A stretch of DNA of 64,000 nt, from NCBI GenBank assembly GCA_025531455.1, contig JAMYHL010000013.1:558001-622000 (forward strand), in the 5' to 3' direction. Shown here piece by piece: positions 1 through 10,917 of the stretch (its first letter is position 1; every line of letters starts with the position of its first letter). The stretch comes from Apiotrichum sp. Y4204 (lineage: Eukaryota > Basidiomycota > Tremellomycetes > Trichosporonales > Trichosporonaceae). Position numbers and translations under genes: made by a program. Below the pieces are notes generated by a model. It was not told the origin of the DNA, did not search any database, and was given only the letters and a program-made list of their open reading frames with translations.

Positions 1-550
1 GTTGTCGAGGTGAAGTAGAGTGTAGAGAAGGAATTAAGTCACAATTCTGAGAGGAAAGGTTGCGCCCACTCCAGTGTCAGTTGTCAGTCAGCGGATGCGT
101 TGTCTCTGGCGTTCCTCCCTCGCCCTCAAATATCCAAGAAAAGCGACAGACTAACATGCACGAGATAGCTCCTACTTTATCTTCTCCTCTATCTTCTCTG
201 TGGCTATATGGCGGGGGCAAACCGACGCTCGGCCCCCGCGGGCCAGACACAAAATCGTCAAAAAAATTACAGGCGACCTCGGTCGCTATGCGTTCGTGCG
301 TTCGGGTGGGAGTGCTGTGCCGTGCTGCGTCTGCGCCTTGCAATGCTGGGTTGGGACACTATGCGAGTGTGACGTGAGGGGCGGCGATGAAAGTCCTTGG
401 ACAACCAGGGCGCGGCCGTGACATGCGAAACGATGCTGAAAGGTTGTGGCGGAAGGGAATAGTGATAATGGTGGTGATAGGCATGTCGTTCGCGGTGCGA
501 TGCAAAGAATCGGAAAGAAAGAATCGGGGTATCGGTAAATGGAGAGCCTT
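1..550. other. intergenic, no gene seen
   Basis: This lies 3' of the importin beta-1 gene. Only short open frames without family motifs occur. I see no RNA gene or repeat. Confidence 0.5.
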
Positions 551-3479
551 CTACTTGAGATCCTTGATGGCCTGAAGGTCAGTACAGAGTAAGATGTTGC
601 TGTTTCTCACCTTCTGCGCGTAGGCGGCGTTGGTACGCGACTGCTTCGAAGAGCCACGCTGGCGGCCGGCGGCGATGGCCTGGGTTACCCAGTCCTGGAG
701 CAGGTCGCCGCGGACGGCACCCTTGTAGGTGTCTCCAAAGTCGCCAATGAGACCGAGCGCCGAGGTGACAAACTCCTCGGTGCGGTCGTCCTCGGCGAAA
801 CAGGTCGAGAGGAAGCCCATGATGGGCGAAACGAACTGGAGGAAGGGGGTAGGGTCGGCAGCCTTGAGGCCATTCATGATGCCAGTGAAGGCGTCGACAA
901 TCGACTCGCGCATGGTCCAGACAAACTCGGTGAGCGCGAGGTCGTTGGACGAGGCCGAGGTCGAGCCGGCCTGGCTGAGGATGTTCATGGTAGTCTCGAG
1001 GTAAGGGGTGAAAGCGCCGCCAATCGCGAGGGCAACCTCGCCAATAGCGGTGATGGCGGTAGGCTTGACCTGGCGATGAATGACAGGGCTCCGCAGAACC
1101 TCGATGAGCGCAACCATGATGCGCTCAGCGAACGGAACGAGCGCGTCGCCGATGGCACGGGCAATGTCCGAGACACAGTACACGCCGGCCTGGACGACCT
1201 GGTGGTCCTCAAAGGAGCCGAGAGCCTGGAAGAGGAAGGGAGCAAACGCCTCGAGGTACTTGACGAAGCCGCCCTCGAGAGCGCCAGCAAGGGCACCGAC
1301 AGTGGAAAGGCAGTCCTCGAGGACACCACCGTGCTTGGCCGAGCTGGAAATGACGGTGAGGAGGTTGGTCATTATGCGGTCGGCGTAGGGAACAACCAGG
1401 GCAGGCGACTTGTGGATGAACGACTGGAGGACAACAGCAATGTTGATCTGCATGTCGTTCCAGTTGTTGCGGTCGTCCATGCCGACGAGCTGGTTCTGCA
1501 GGCCAATAAGGTGCTCCTGGCGCTGGAGCATGGCGGCAGCAACCTGCTCAACAATGGGGAGAGTATCCTGGGCCGAGTACTGGATGTAGGTGGCGATGGT
1601 CTGGTAAGCGGCAGCACGGCAGTTGTTCTCGTTGGTGGGCTTCTCGGAAACGGGCATGAGCGCCTGGAAGATGCCCTCGTAGTAGGGGGACATGGGAGAA
1701 GTGGCGGGCTCGTCGCCGAGGCCGTCAGCTTGCGAGAGCTGCGAGACGAGGTTGGACAGGGCAGCGCAGCACGAGTTGACAATGCGGGGCGAGCTGTTAA
1801 CACCGAGAACAAGGGCGGTGACCAGGTTCTGCAGGTGCATGCTCGGGTCCACAACGTCGAGCATAAGCTCGGTAATCTTGGACAGAGTCCAGGCCACCGA
1901 GTCACGGACGTGAATGTCCGGGTCGCTCTGGAGCATGCCAATGAGAGCAGAGAGGGCCTGGGTCACGAGCGGCGAAAGAGTGGTCGAGTCGGGGCCGTCA
2001 AGGATGCAGCCAAAGGCAGTAACGGCAGCCTCACGGTGCTGCCACTCGGGGCGGCGGATACCAGCCTCGACGAACGGAACAACAGGCTGAACAATGGCGT
2101 CGCCGACGTTGCGAGCGAGAAGCTCAAGACACGAAGCGGCAGCCATCGACTTTGTCCACTCGTCCTCGTCAACGTCCTCGTCCTGCTGAGTAAGAAGCTC
2201 GAGAAGAACAGGGAGGATCTCGTTGAGGGCCATCTTGGCAAAGTGCTTGCTCTCAATCGCGGGCTCCTCGCCGTACGAAAGGGCCTGTCGTCAGCTACCA
2301 AACCTCACTCAATCCTCACCTCCTGTGCCTCAATGCCAATTTCGATCTCCTCCTCGCAGACAGTCGACCAGAACTCGATGGCCTGAAGGGCGACGGGCTC
2401 CTCGGGGTGCTTCATGCCCATAATGGTCAGGCCGAAGAGAGCACGCTCCATGTAGAACTCCATGTTCTCATAGTACAAGCTCATGATGCGGACAAGGCAC
2501 TCAAACGCGCCAACCTGGACGGCAACCGCACTCGACTGGGTGGCCTCGCAGACGACCTGCATGATGTAGTTACGCTCGCCCTCGCGCTCAAAGTTGTCGC
2601 GGATGAACTCGAGCGAGTTGTAAAGCGCGTGGATAGCGGCAGCCTGCACCTCTGTGCTGGGCTCCTCCTTGCGCGCACCCTGCACAACGGCAGTGAGGAT
2701 CTCATTAGAACGGGCAGAGAGGAATTGGGGTTGCTGCACGGTCAGACAACACTCTTGTTATTATTTCACTCACAATAACTTCACACACGTAACCGACCGC
2801 CTGGAGGGTGGCAATACGCAGACCAGTGTTCTCCTCGTTGGAAACAAACTGCAGGAGCTGGCCAATGAGCTCGGGCCACTGGCCTACGGGCAGCTCGATG
2901 GCGGCGACAGCGGCAACACACTGGGCCGCAACAAAGGCCGCCTTGTGAACAGGCGAAGCAAGAGTCTGGAGAAGGATGTGCTTGAGCGGGGCGCGAGCAT
3001 CTTCGGGAAGTGCCATCCAGCGCTCAGAGAGCGCGGGCTGGTTCACGGCATCCTGCAAGGTCAGACATGTGCCACGACCGCGAGAACGCCACCTCTACTT
3101 ACACGGGCCGAGAGAGCGTTCTTGAAAGCGAGACCTGCAGCGTTGCGGATGTGCGGGGCGGCTTGTTCATTTGCGAGTTCCGATGCCAGAGTTTGCAGGT
3201 AAGCGGGCTGTAGGGGTTAGTGGGGATGTTTGGTGCAGGTCGGAGGGTGCATTGATCAAAGATCAAATCATATAATTGTTGGAAGAAAGGGGCTGCTGCT
3301 CACAAAGTTGTCCCTCTCGGCGGCCTCTAGCTGCTGCTGGGCCTGCTGACGAGTGGCGGCATCTGTGAAGAGAGTCAGACATTGTTTTGTTGTGTTGTTG
3401 TTGTTTTGTTTTCCTTCGAGGCACAGCGCAAAGACGTACCTTCGGAAAGCGCGTTGGTGAGGAGAGTGCCGGCGTTCAT
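551..3479 (-). CDS. KAP95: importin subunit beta-1 (karyopherin beta, Kap95-like)
   Basis: This is the nuclear import receptor that carries cargo, usually through importin alpha, through the nuclear pore and releases it on Ran-GTP. The exons are 3479-3440, 3362-3304, 3207-3103, 3052-2774, 2733-2320 and 2284-611, plus a last small exon 571-551. The N-terminus begins MNAGTLLTNALSE, as in other fungal importin betas. The rest is a string of HEAT repeats, including the acidic loop region (QQDEDVDEDEW) and the segment FWSTVCEEEIEIG, both typical of the family. Splicing the 39-nt segment 572-610 gives 863 residues, close to yeast Kap95 (861). Reading through it would add 13 residues. The start is the first ATG of the conserved frame. 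The gene is divergent from homocitrate synthase across about 2.5 kb. Family assignment is firm; the last intron is an inference. Confidence 0.95.
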
Positions 3480-5949
3480 GGTGAAAGATTATAACGTCTA
3501 GGGGGTGAGGGCGGGGCAGGAGTACACGAACCAGAGAGCCTCGTGACGTTTGGGAAGCGTATGAGGGACCCCGTTTTTGGTATGTGCAGCAGCGATTGAA
3601 AATGAAGAGTGGGTGAGAGCGAGGGTGAGAGAAAGAGAAAGAGAGAAAGCGAGGGAAAGGGACTAGCGGACGACGGGATGAGCGACAGAGATGATGATGG
3701 AAAAAGAGATTGACCAAAACGACAACAAGGCTCAACCACACACACGGGCTGCCAAAAGTCTCAAACAAACTGAACCAGTAGTAGTGCTGGCTGGTGGTTG
3801 GTGGCGCGGTTACAGCAGTGGTGCAGCAGCGCAACAGCAGCGCATGACAGCTTGCTGCAGCGTACTGCGTACTGCGTCAGTTCGGAGTGTTTTCGTCCTC
3901 ACAGTACCCATGCCAGCGGCCTGTGGCCAGCCAGGTGCAGCCGCCAGAGATCTGTTTCCCTTGCAGCCAAAAAGGTGCAGAGCGCCAGTGACACGGGCCA
4001 TATCGACTGCCAGCTGCCATCATCCCCTAGCCCAACTCATCCTTTTTTCCCTTTGACCAGGGCGCTGGTGTCCCTCCTCAACAAACATGTCCAGATGTCC
4101 ACAAACCAGCTTGCAAGCAGCGACAACAACGCAACAAACAGATGCATGTGTGTCTGCAGTCATTGACGTTCTACGTGTTCGACCAGGGCTTGAAGGGAGG
4201 GAAATGCTATGACGACGAATGGTCTCTCGCGATGACTTGCCGCCCGCTGTCCTGTGATCCTTGTACCCTAGGGTCCTCAGAGCCACCGCCGTGGAGCCTC
4301 TCACAATGACATTTCCCTTGTCCCGTCCAACTGCCTCTCGCTTGCCCAATTCCAGCCAGGAAGCCTAGGGTCCCTGAATTCCCTGAATTCCTTGTCGCAT
4401 CCCATGGGGGTGCCTACTTAAGGAATCAAGGAAGATCAGGGTCAGGCGCATGATCTTCGCATGGTCAACGTGGTAAGATGGAGCGATGGCGCGATGGAGT
4501 TTGGCGATTTTTTCGCGTTTGCTTTTTTTCTAATTTCTAAGTTTGCCTCCGCTTTACTTCCGTCAAAAAACTGGGAATAGGGATAAATGGCGAAAGAATG
4601 AAGTCAGAAAAAATTTAAGGTAACCCGATTACCTAAGATGGCATTCTCCGGGTCTGATTCCGTCCCGGGAATGGGACGGCGGAATTAGCCGTTCCGGCTC
4701 GCAGTGCGCAGCACAACCGTCCACTCGTCACGGCCCGTTGATGCTTCTGTCGATTCTATCCAGAGGGCCAGAGTGGTCTGTGCACACAAGGGGGAAAGAC
4801 GGCAGATTGTGGTAGATGTGCGAGATTACGGGACTCGACATTCGATTTCAGTCAAAGTGCTGCTAGTCTTGGTGGGATGCACGGGCCACTACAGGTAATG
4901 GCCACTACAAGTAATAATCAGCGGCTTCGCGTCGTTTCGCCTGCCCCTGCCGATCCAAGAAGAAAGTACCTGTCGGCCGTTGGGGCTTTTCTTTTTGACC
5001 ACTTGGTCGACTCGAGAAAAAGTGCAGATTAATAATTCACTCTGCAGGGCGAGGAAGAATGCGCAGGCTGAAATCGCGGCAGGTGATTGGACGAGGCGAA
5101 GTGTGGTTAATTAGCGGCCAGTGGGCTGCGTCATGGGCCTGCAGGCTGATGGAATAATTCTTCGGCATCTGGGATTGTGGTTGGCCGATCGAGGCGGAAA
5201 GAGGCGAGCGAAGAGGGCCGTTGATAGGAGGAGGTTGTAATGGGCAGTTGTAGTGTAGCTATTAGCTATTAGGTGATAGTAGGTCAGCCATGAGCCAGGG
5301 ACTATTGTGCACGCTATTGTCTGATAACCAGAACAGCCAGCCAAAAGGAGATCAGGAGACATCCTTCCGTTGTCCTGGGTGGATTGAAAATACATAACCA
5401 ATAAACTCGAGTCGATCTGGACTCTTTCTGTGCGCTGTGCCTCTGTGATCTGTGCCGAGGTCGGTCTTGGCTCACAGCATGCTCAGCAGTCAGCAAGCAG
5501 CGGTCGGTCACGAGAACAGGGAATGGGTTCCTGTGGTGGCTGTTGTGGGTACACCCACATACGAAAAAGATTTCTTGCGGTGCAAGTGCAATCTCCGCCT
5601 TGGTATCGGCAGCTAGTGCAGCAGAGATCGAGTTGTGCAGACGAACAGTAGCGCAATCGCAGCATTATTGGTAACGTAGTATTCCGAGTCGTCACCACCC
5701 ACACCATCCCCCTCCCCACCCCCTGCTTGGTTTTCCCTTGCTTTCAAAAGAAAAACCACCTCCGCCTTCACTTGATATTGCTCCGTCATAAACACATTTC
5801 TCCATCTCTCTCCAACTCCATCTCCATCACCATCGTCGAGTGAACAAAAAATCTACTCAAAAAGGCCAACAACACCGTCGGCATCATCACCATCAACAGC
5901 ACGCCACATCGCTATCACACACACTCCCCTTGATCCAGCCCCGCCCAAC
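3480..5949. other. long divergent intergenic region
   Basis: This is the shared upstream region of importin beta-1 and homocitrate synthase. It is pyrimidine-rich just before both start codons. It contains an imperfect hairpin at 4657-4685 (CCGTCCC/GGGACGG core), the direct repeat GGCCACTACARGTAAT near 4883-4916, and a short CCTGAATTC duplication near 4373-4391. No supported ORF is present. Confidence 0.5.
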
Positions 5950-7587
5950 ATGTGTCCCCCGGCCGATAACACTCCCCCCGTCGACAAGGACGACATGGTT
6001 CTCGCCGACGTCGCCGACGTCAGCGCCAACGTCAAGGCCGCCAACGGCGAGCTCAAGCACGGCGTCAAGAAGGGCTTCTACAACCGCCCCGCTGACTTTT
6101 TGAGCAATGTTGGCAAGTTCAAGGTCAGCAGACTATACGGCAGGGAGAAACAGAACTTGTGTCTGACCGAGGCAGATTATCGAGAGCACACTGCGTGAGG
6201 GAGAGCAGTTTGCGTCGGCCTGGTTGTGAGTATTGGCATGCGCGAAACGTCCGCTACGAGCTTGGTTAGATGCTGACATTGCAGTGGTGCGTTCTCCGGG
6301 AAACAGTCGTGTGACGGCAAAAACTGACCTCAGACCTTGAGACCAAGATCAAGATCGCTAGGGCGTGAGTTGTGCCGGTGCTGCGCTCCTGCATTCCCCG
6401 AGAGCCCTACTGACCCCAATTTCAGCCTTGACGACTTTGGTGTCGACTACATCGAGCTCACCTCGCCCGCTGCCTCGCCCGAGTCGCGCGCCCACTGCGA
6501 GGCGATCTGCAAGCTCGGCCTCAAGAAGGCGAAGATCCTCACCCACATCCGTTGCCACATGGACGATGCGCGCATCGCCGTGGAGACCGGTGTTGACGGT
6601 GTCGACGTCGTTATCGGCACCTCGTCGTTCCTCCGTGAGCACTCACACGGCAAGGACATGACTTGGATCACCAAGACCGCCATTGAGGTCATTGAGTTTG
6701 TCAAGTCGAAGGGCCTCGAGATCCGCTTCTCGTCCGAGGACTCGTTCCGCTCCGACCTCGTCGACCTTCTCTCGATCTACCAGACCGTCGACAAGATCGG
6801 CGTCAACCGTGTCGGTATTGCTGACACTGTTGGCTGCGCCGACCCCCGCCAGGTCTATGAGCTCGTCCGCACGCTCCGCGGCGTCGTCCACTGCGACATT
6901 GAGACCCACTTCCACAACGACACTGGCTGCGCCATTGCCAACGCTTACGCCGCCCTCGAGGCCGGTGCCACCCACGTCGACACCTCTGTCCTCGGTATTG
7001 GAGAGCGCAACGGTATCACCCCTCTTGGTGGTCTCATTGCCCGTATGATGGTTGCCGACGCCGAGTACGTCAAGAACAAGTACAACCTCCCGATGCTCCG
7101 TGAGGTTGAGAACCTTGTCGCCGAGGCCGTCGAGGTCCAGGTTCCGTTCAACAACTACATTACCGGCTTCTGCGCCTTCACCCACAAGGCTGGTATCCAC
7201 GCCAAGGCCATCCTCGCCAACCCTGCTACCTACGAGATCCTCAACCCGGCAGACTTCGGCATGACCCGCTATGTCTCGATTGGGCACCGTCTGACGGGAT
7301 GGAACGCCGTCAAGTCGCGTGTTGAGCAGCTCAACCTCAACCTCACCGACGACCAGGTCAAGGACGCAACCGCCAAGATCAAGGAGCTTGCCGACGTCCG
7401 TACCCAGACGATGGAGGACGTCGACATCATCCTCCGTGTCTACCACACCGCTGTGCACGACGGCAAGCTCAAGGTCGGCCAGCCCGAGGTCTTTGACCGC
7501 TTGCTCGAGGAGCACCACGCCTCGCGTGACGTGTCCCCGAACAGGAACGGCGGCCCTGCCGCCAAGAAGCAGAAGACTGAGGCTTAG
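5950..7587 (+). CDS. LYS20: homocitrate synthase, lysine biosynthesis
   Basis: The enzyme condenses acetyl-CoA and 2-oxoglutarate to homocitrate, the first step of the fungal alpha-aminoadipate lysine pathway. The exons are 5950-6123, 6176-6225, 6285-6286, 6334-6364 and 6426-7587, giving 472 residues. Catalytic features of the DRE-TIM metallolyase fold are visible: STLREGEQF around residues 62-70, the metal-binding HFHND at about 247-251, [11 protein letters not shown], and HKAGIHAKA at about 338. The C-terminus ends in a basic KKQK motif, reminiscent of the nuclear-type tails of yeast Lys20/21. Oddly, the frame between AW and [12 protein letters not shown] closes only if a 2-nt exon (TG) is included, giving SAWFDLETK, which aligns with ANAFFDTEKK in the yeast enzyme. 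The alternative single-intron readings give a stop or a 23-nt intron. It is divergently arranged with importin beta-1. Confidence 0.96.
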
Positions 7588-8123
7588 ACGGACGTGTACC
7601 GATTTTGTACGAGATGCATCGTGGTAGCGAGTAAAACGGAAAAACAACATAGCCAGCGGAGAAGGCATTGTAGATTGAGCATGAATGTTTCACAGCTGTG
7701 CGAGAGCGAGCCGGCCACGACTGGTGTCAGATATGCTGATACCGCGAGACGAGAACCGCCGTAGCGGAGGCCCATGGGGATGACAATGTTTGCGGATAAC
7801 GCGTGGATGGATGGTAGCCTGTGCAGATGCGGTCGCTTCCCAATGAGGAGGTCGGAGGAGACAGGGCGAATCAGTCAGTAGCTTTGTGTTTGGGGCTGCT
7901 TCTGAGGAACATTGAGGAGCTCTCGGCTGTCAGATCACCGGCGCATCCGTGCGTGGAGCGTGAGTGGGGAGGTGAGGGTATGTGATCAATGTCATCAGTC
8001 TACAAGGGTGCAGCCCGGTCATACACGATCTCGAGCTCATGCGTAAGATGGACAAAGTGCATACTCTTTCGACTCACCCTCAAACGATAGTGTCACGATA
8101 TCAAACTTGCCTCCCTTCTGTTC
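7588..8123. other. intergenic, convergent 3' ends
   Basis: This is the 3' flank between homocitrate synthase (+) and the GFA-domain gene (-). No supported coding or RNA feature is present. Confidence 0.5.
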
Positions 8124-9004
8124 CTAGTCGACCCACTTTCCATTCTTCTTATGCCATTCCTCGATTCCTTCGCCGGGCCCATACTCTTCATACACCTTCC
8201 ACCCGCCGGGGGTGGGGACGTACGACGGGCAGCTCGCCCGCTTGATGGTATACGCGAGCGCGGGGTCCGCCTCGGGCAGAGGTGTGTCGATGCTGGATGC
8301 GAACGGGTAAATCCACTGTGGGTCAGAAAACTTCGTTCTCGTGGTGGAGATTCACGTGGGGCCACTCCGGGGAATAGTTCCACAGCATGGCGCTGCATTC
8401 GGAGCAGAAGACGCGCTTGCCCGTCGACGTCTCGGTCGGCTTGTCGTGTGCGTCAAAGGAGAGAGGGGCGTAGTATTCCCTAATAGTTAGCGGGAATTGC
8501 GGCGATAGATTTGACCACCGGACATTCGTTGCTCGGTACTGAGGTATCCGGCCTCCGTTGGGACTCACTTCATCTTGTGCTCCCCCCGGACGACCTTCAA
8601 CGTCTCCGTGTTGCCCATGATGTTCACGCTGCCGACATAGCCGCCTGTCTTGCGGCAGATGCTGCACTGGCAGAGCTGGGGTCAGTCGCCGGGGGTGTCG
8701 GGGTAACGGTTACGAGTTGCCCGGGAACTCGGGAAACCACGGGAATGAGGGGGCGCAGCGCGTAGCATGTGTTTGTACTCTTACTCCGTACTCCCACGCC
8801 AGCGCTGGTTTCGCGAAACATACCTGGTACGGCACCGGCGTGTTGGACTACAGGTCAGCGATCAGCGATCAGCACGACCACCACCGCGATTCTGCATCCA
8901 GGTTTCCCACCCACCTCGACAGTATACTTGATTGCGCGGCAGTGGCACGACCTGCGTCAGCGCTGTCGCCGCGCGGGAGCGTACCCTTCGAGAAGCATCG
9001 GCAT
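8124..9004 (-). CDS. GFA/CENP-V domain zinc protein (Mss4-like fold)
   Basis: This is a small member of the glutathione-dependent formaldehyde-activating (GFA)/CENP-V family. Members bind zinc through cysteines, but for most fungal ones the reaction is unknown. The exons are 9004-8985, 8951-8915, 8846-8823, 8675-8569, 8479-8356 and 8315-8124, giving 167 residues. The spliced N-terminus reads MPMLLEGSCHCRAIKYTVE, with the family CxC (C9, C11). CQCSICRKTGG (C29, C31, C34) follows, then FCSEC (C88, C91) and the C-terminal signature YPFASSIDTPLP. An unspliced reading of 8316-8355 hits a stop. Splicing that 40-nt intron joins SPEWPH to WIYPFASS, which fits the family. The first intron is only 33 nt. 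The start is the upstream Met of the MPM pair. Confidence 0.85.
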
Positions 9005-9862
9005 CGTGCAAGGTGGCTGTGTGGATGTGTGGGTGTGAGGTGAGGGGTGATCTGACAGCTGGTAGATGTACAGTACGGTACACAATCGCAGGACTAGCAG
9101 AGCGGGGGCACGCGGGGAGCTTGTTGTGGTCGGCTCTTTATATGATCTCATAGACTGGTGGTGTCGTCACCGAGCCCGGGGTATATGCCACGGACACTCC
9201 GAGATAGAGTCATGCACCTGCCGCGGGTCCGCATCACATGGTGCAGTTGGCCAGCATACGGGATCACGAGAGATACATGAGCATGAGCATCTCAGGCCCG
9301 GTACCAAGCGCGCCAGACGAGCCTCGGCGACTCCGCCGTGGGCGGCTTTGCCACGGGCGGATCTCCAATCCCCAAGCGCCGCTCGCCCATCTGTCGCTTA
9401 AAGCTGGGCTATCTCGACTCTGATTCATGTTGAGTGGCTGGGCTGGCATAATCTTCTGATCTACTTCTCAGGATGCGAGAGGGAGGGTGCCGTTGTGTCT
9501 CGGTGATATGTGATAGGAGTGAGCTGATCCGGTGTTGGGGGGCGTGAGAGCCTGTATCGACGTTGATACGGTGCCACGTCCAGTACGACGCCCACGGTCG
9601 TGCGACAAACATCCCACCATCGTTGCCATGCTCGGCAAAGCTTGTCCCCCCTATGCAGCACGCAGCACTCTCATCCATCAATACATTTACATTTTGAAGA
9701 TGCCGTATGTATATCTCCTTTTACTGCCTGCTGCGCACAACTCCGGCCTGTTATTGCTAGATTCTCAACGATGACTTTGAATGATGACAAAAACGCTCCT
9801 TTTCCTTTTGCTCCTCAGTGCTGGATCTTTTCCGATGTTTTTCGTTCGTGGGCTGGCACCAA
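9005..9862. other. intergenic, no gene seen
   Basis: This lies upstream of the GFA gene and downstream of the SET gene. Only short frames without motifs are seen. Confidence 0.5.
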
Positions 9863-10917
9863 CTACTGGGCAGCCTTCATGGCGCGGATGTGCTCGTTCA
9901 CCAGGCCGCGGGCCTCGAGCTGCTCGAGCGTGAGGTCCTTGGCGCCCTGGACCTTGCCGAGGCAGGTCTGGAGTCAGCTTTATGTCATCCAAAACAGCTA
10001 CTCACCTTGGCACCACAGGTGCAGTCAAAGCCCTGGGCCATATCCCATTCGGTCGAGGGATAGAAAAATGTAATGTCCTCGCCCTTTTTGAGGCCGGCGG
10101 GGCCGGCGCGTACATCCCAGCGGTCGGGCTGGTTGGGGTACAGGCACATGTAGGCGGTAGGCGCGCACGAGTGGTTCACTAGAGTCAGTGGGATGCTTTG
10201 GAGGATGTGCTCACTGAAGAGGAGGTCCGAGTTGAGCTCGAGGTGGTCGTTGGGGCCCGAGCCGTACTGCACTGATGAGTAGGCCTTGACAGGCGCCTGG
10301 GAGGCATTGTCAAGTAGGGCAAGCTGCTCGCCGGGAGCGAAGTCCTGAGACGTATCAGCGTTGATCCGTGATTAGGGGTGAGAGGCACGGGGGTGGGATG
10401 CGATTGCTGGAATGCACACCGGGCAGCCGTGATCGCCGACCAGCGCAGCGGTACGATCCGGCATCGCAGCGGTACGATCCGGCATACCGGATAGATTAAC
10501 TCGATATCTCGAGCAGGCCATCGCGATGAGCGCTAGTCTCATGTCTCACCACTCCGTGACTCGAAACGTCGAAATGTCGGCATAGCATGGCGGCGGCATG
10601 GACCGCCACGGCTACGAGCCTCAATCAAGCTCATGATGCCGCAATGTGGGGTGCGGGGTTGGGGTACGGGATGTGATGGGGTGCATAACCGTGGTACTCA
10701 CCTTCTCAGCAATGAGCTTGGAGCTGAAGGCCTCGACGCCGGGCTCGGCGCTCTCCTGAAAGAGGACGCGGAACTGGGTAGGGTGCGTGGGATGGTAGTT
10801 GGACGCGGAGCCGACGGGCTTGTTCCAAGCCTTGGGGGGGTCGGCCGGAAGGGCGGCTGCCGGCTTGGTGCGGCCGTTGGCGATGACGGGGGCGGGAGCA
10901 GCAACGGAAACGGTCAT
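9863..10917 (-). CDS. SET domain protein with post-SET zinc motif
   Basis: This is a small fungal SET-domain protein, a putative protein lysine methyltransferase with unknown substrate. The exons are 10917-10702, 10344-10215, 10178-10006 and 9967-9863, giving 207 residues. The spliced exon junction gives MNHSCAPTAYM at about residues 116-126; the NHSC box is the S-adenosylmethionine/catalytic motif of SET domains. It is followed by GLKKGEDITFFYPSTEW, and then a post-SET motif CTCGAKTC (C168, C170, C175). The N-terminal half is short and divergent, so the usual SET-N strands are poorly recognised and activity is uncertain. The first intron is 357 nt, unusually long for this region, and contains the 21-bp tandem duplication at 10444-10485. 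Confidence 0.85.
10444..10485 (+). repeat. 21-bp tandem direct repeat, two copies
   Basis: The unit beginning CGCAGCGGTACGATCCGGCA occurs twice back to back (10444-10464 and 10465-10485). It lies within the long first intron of the SET-domain gene. Confidence 0.9.

Noticed and set aside
1076..2386. 436-codon plus-strand frame opposite importin beta-1
   Set aside because: It is antisense to strongly conserved HEAT-repeat coding sequence and has no motif of its own.
6285..6333. Alternative exon 6285-6310 followed by a 23-nt intron in homocitrate synthase
   Set aside because: It is in frame but would insert [13 protein letters not shown] residues into an invariant region and needs an intron too short for the spliceosome.
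6643..7668. 341-codon minus-strand frame opposite homocitrate synthase
   Set aside because: It is a shadow of a conserved enzyme exon with strong third-position G/C bias.
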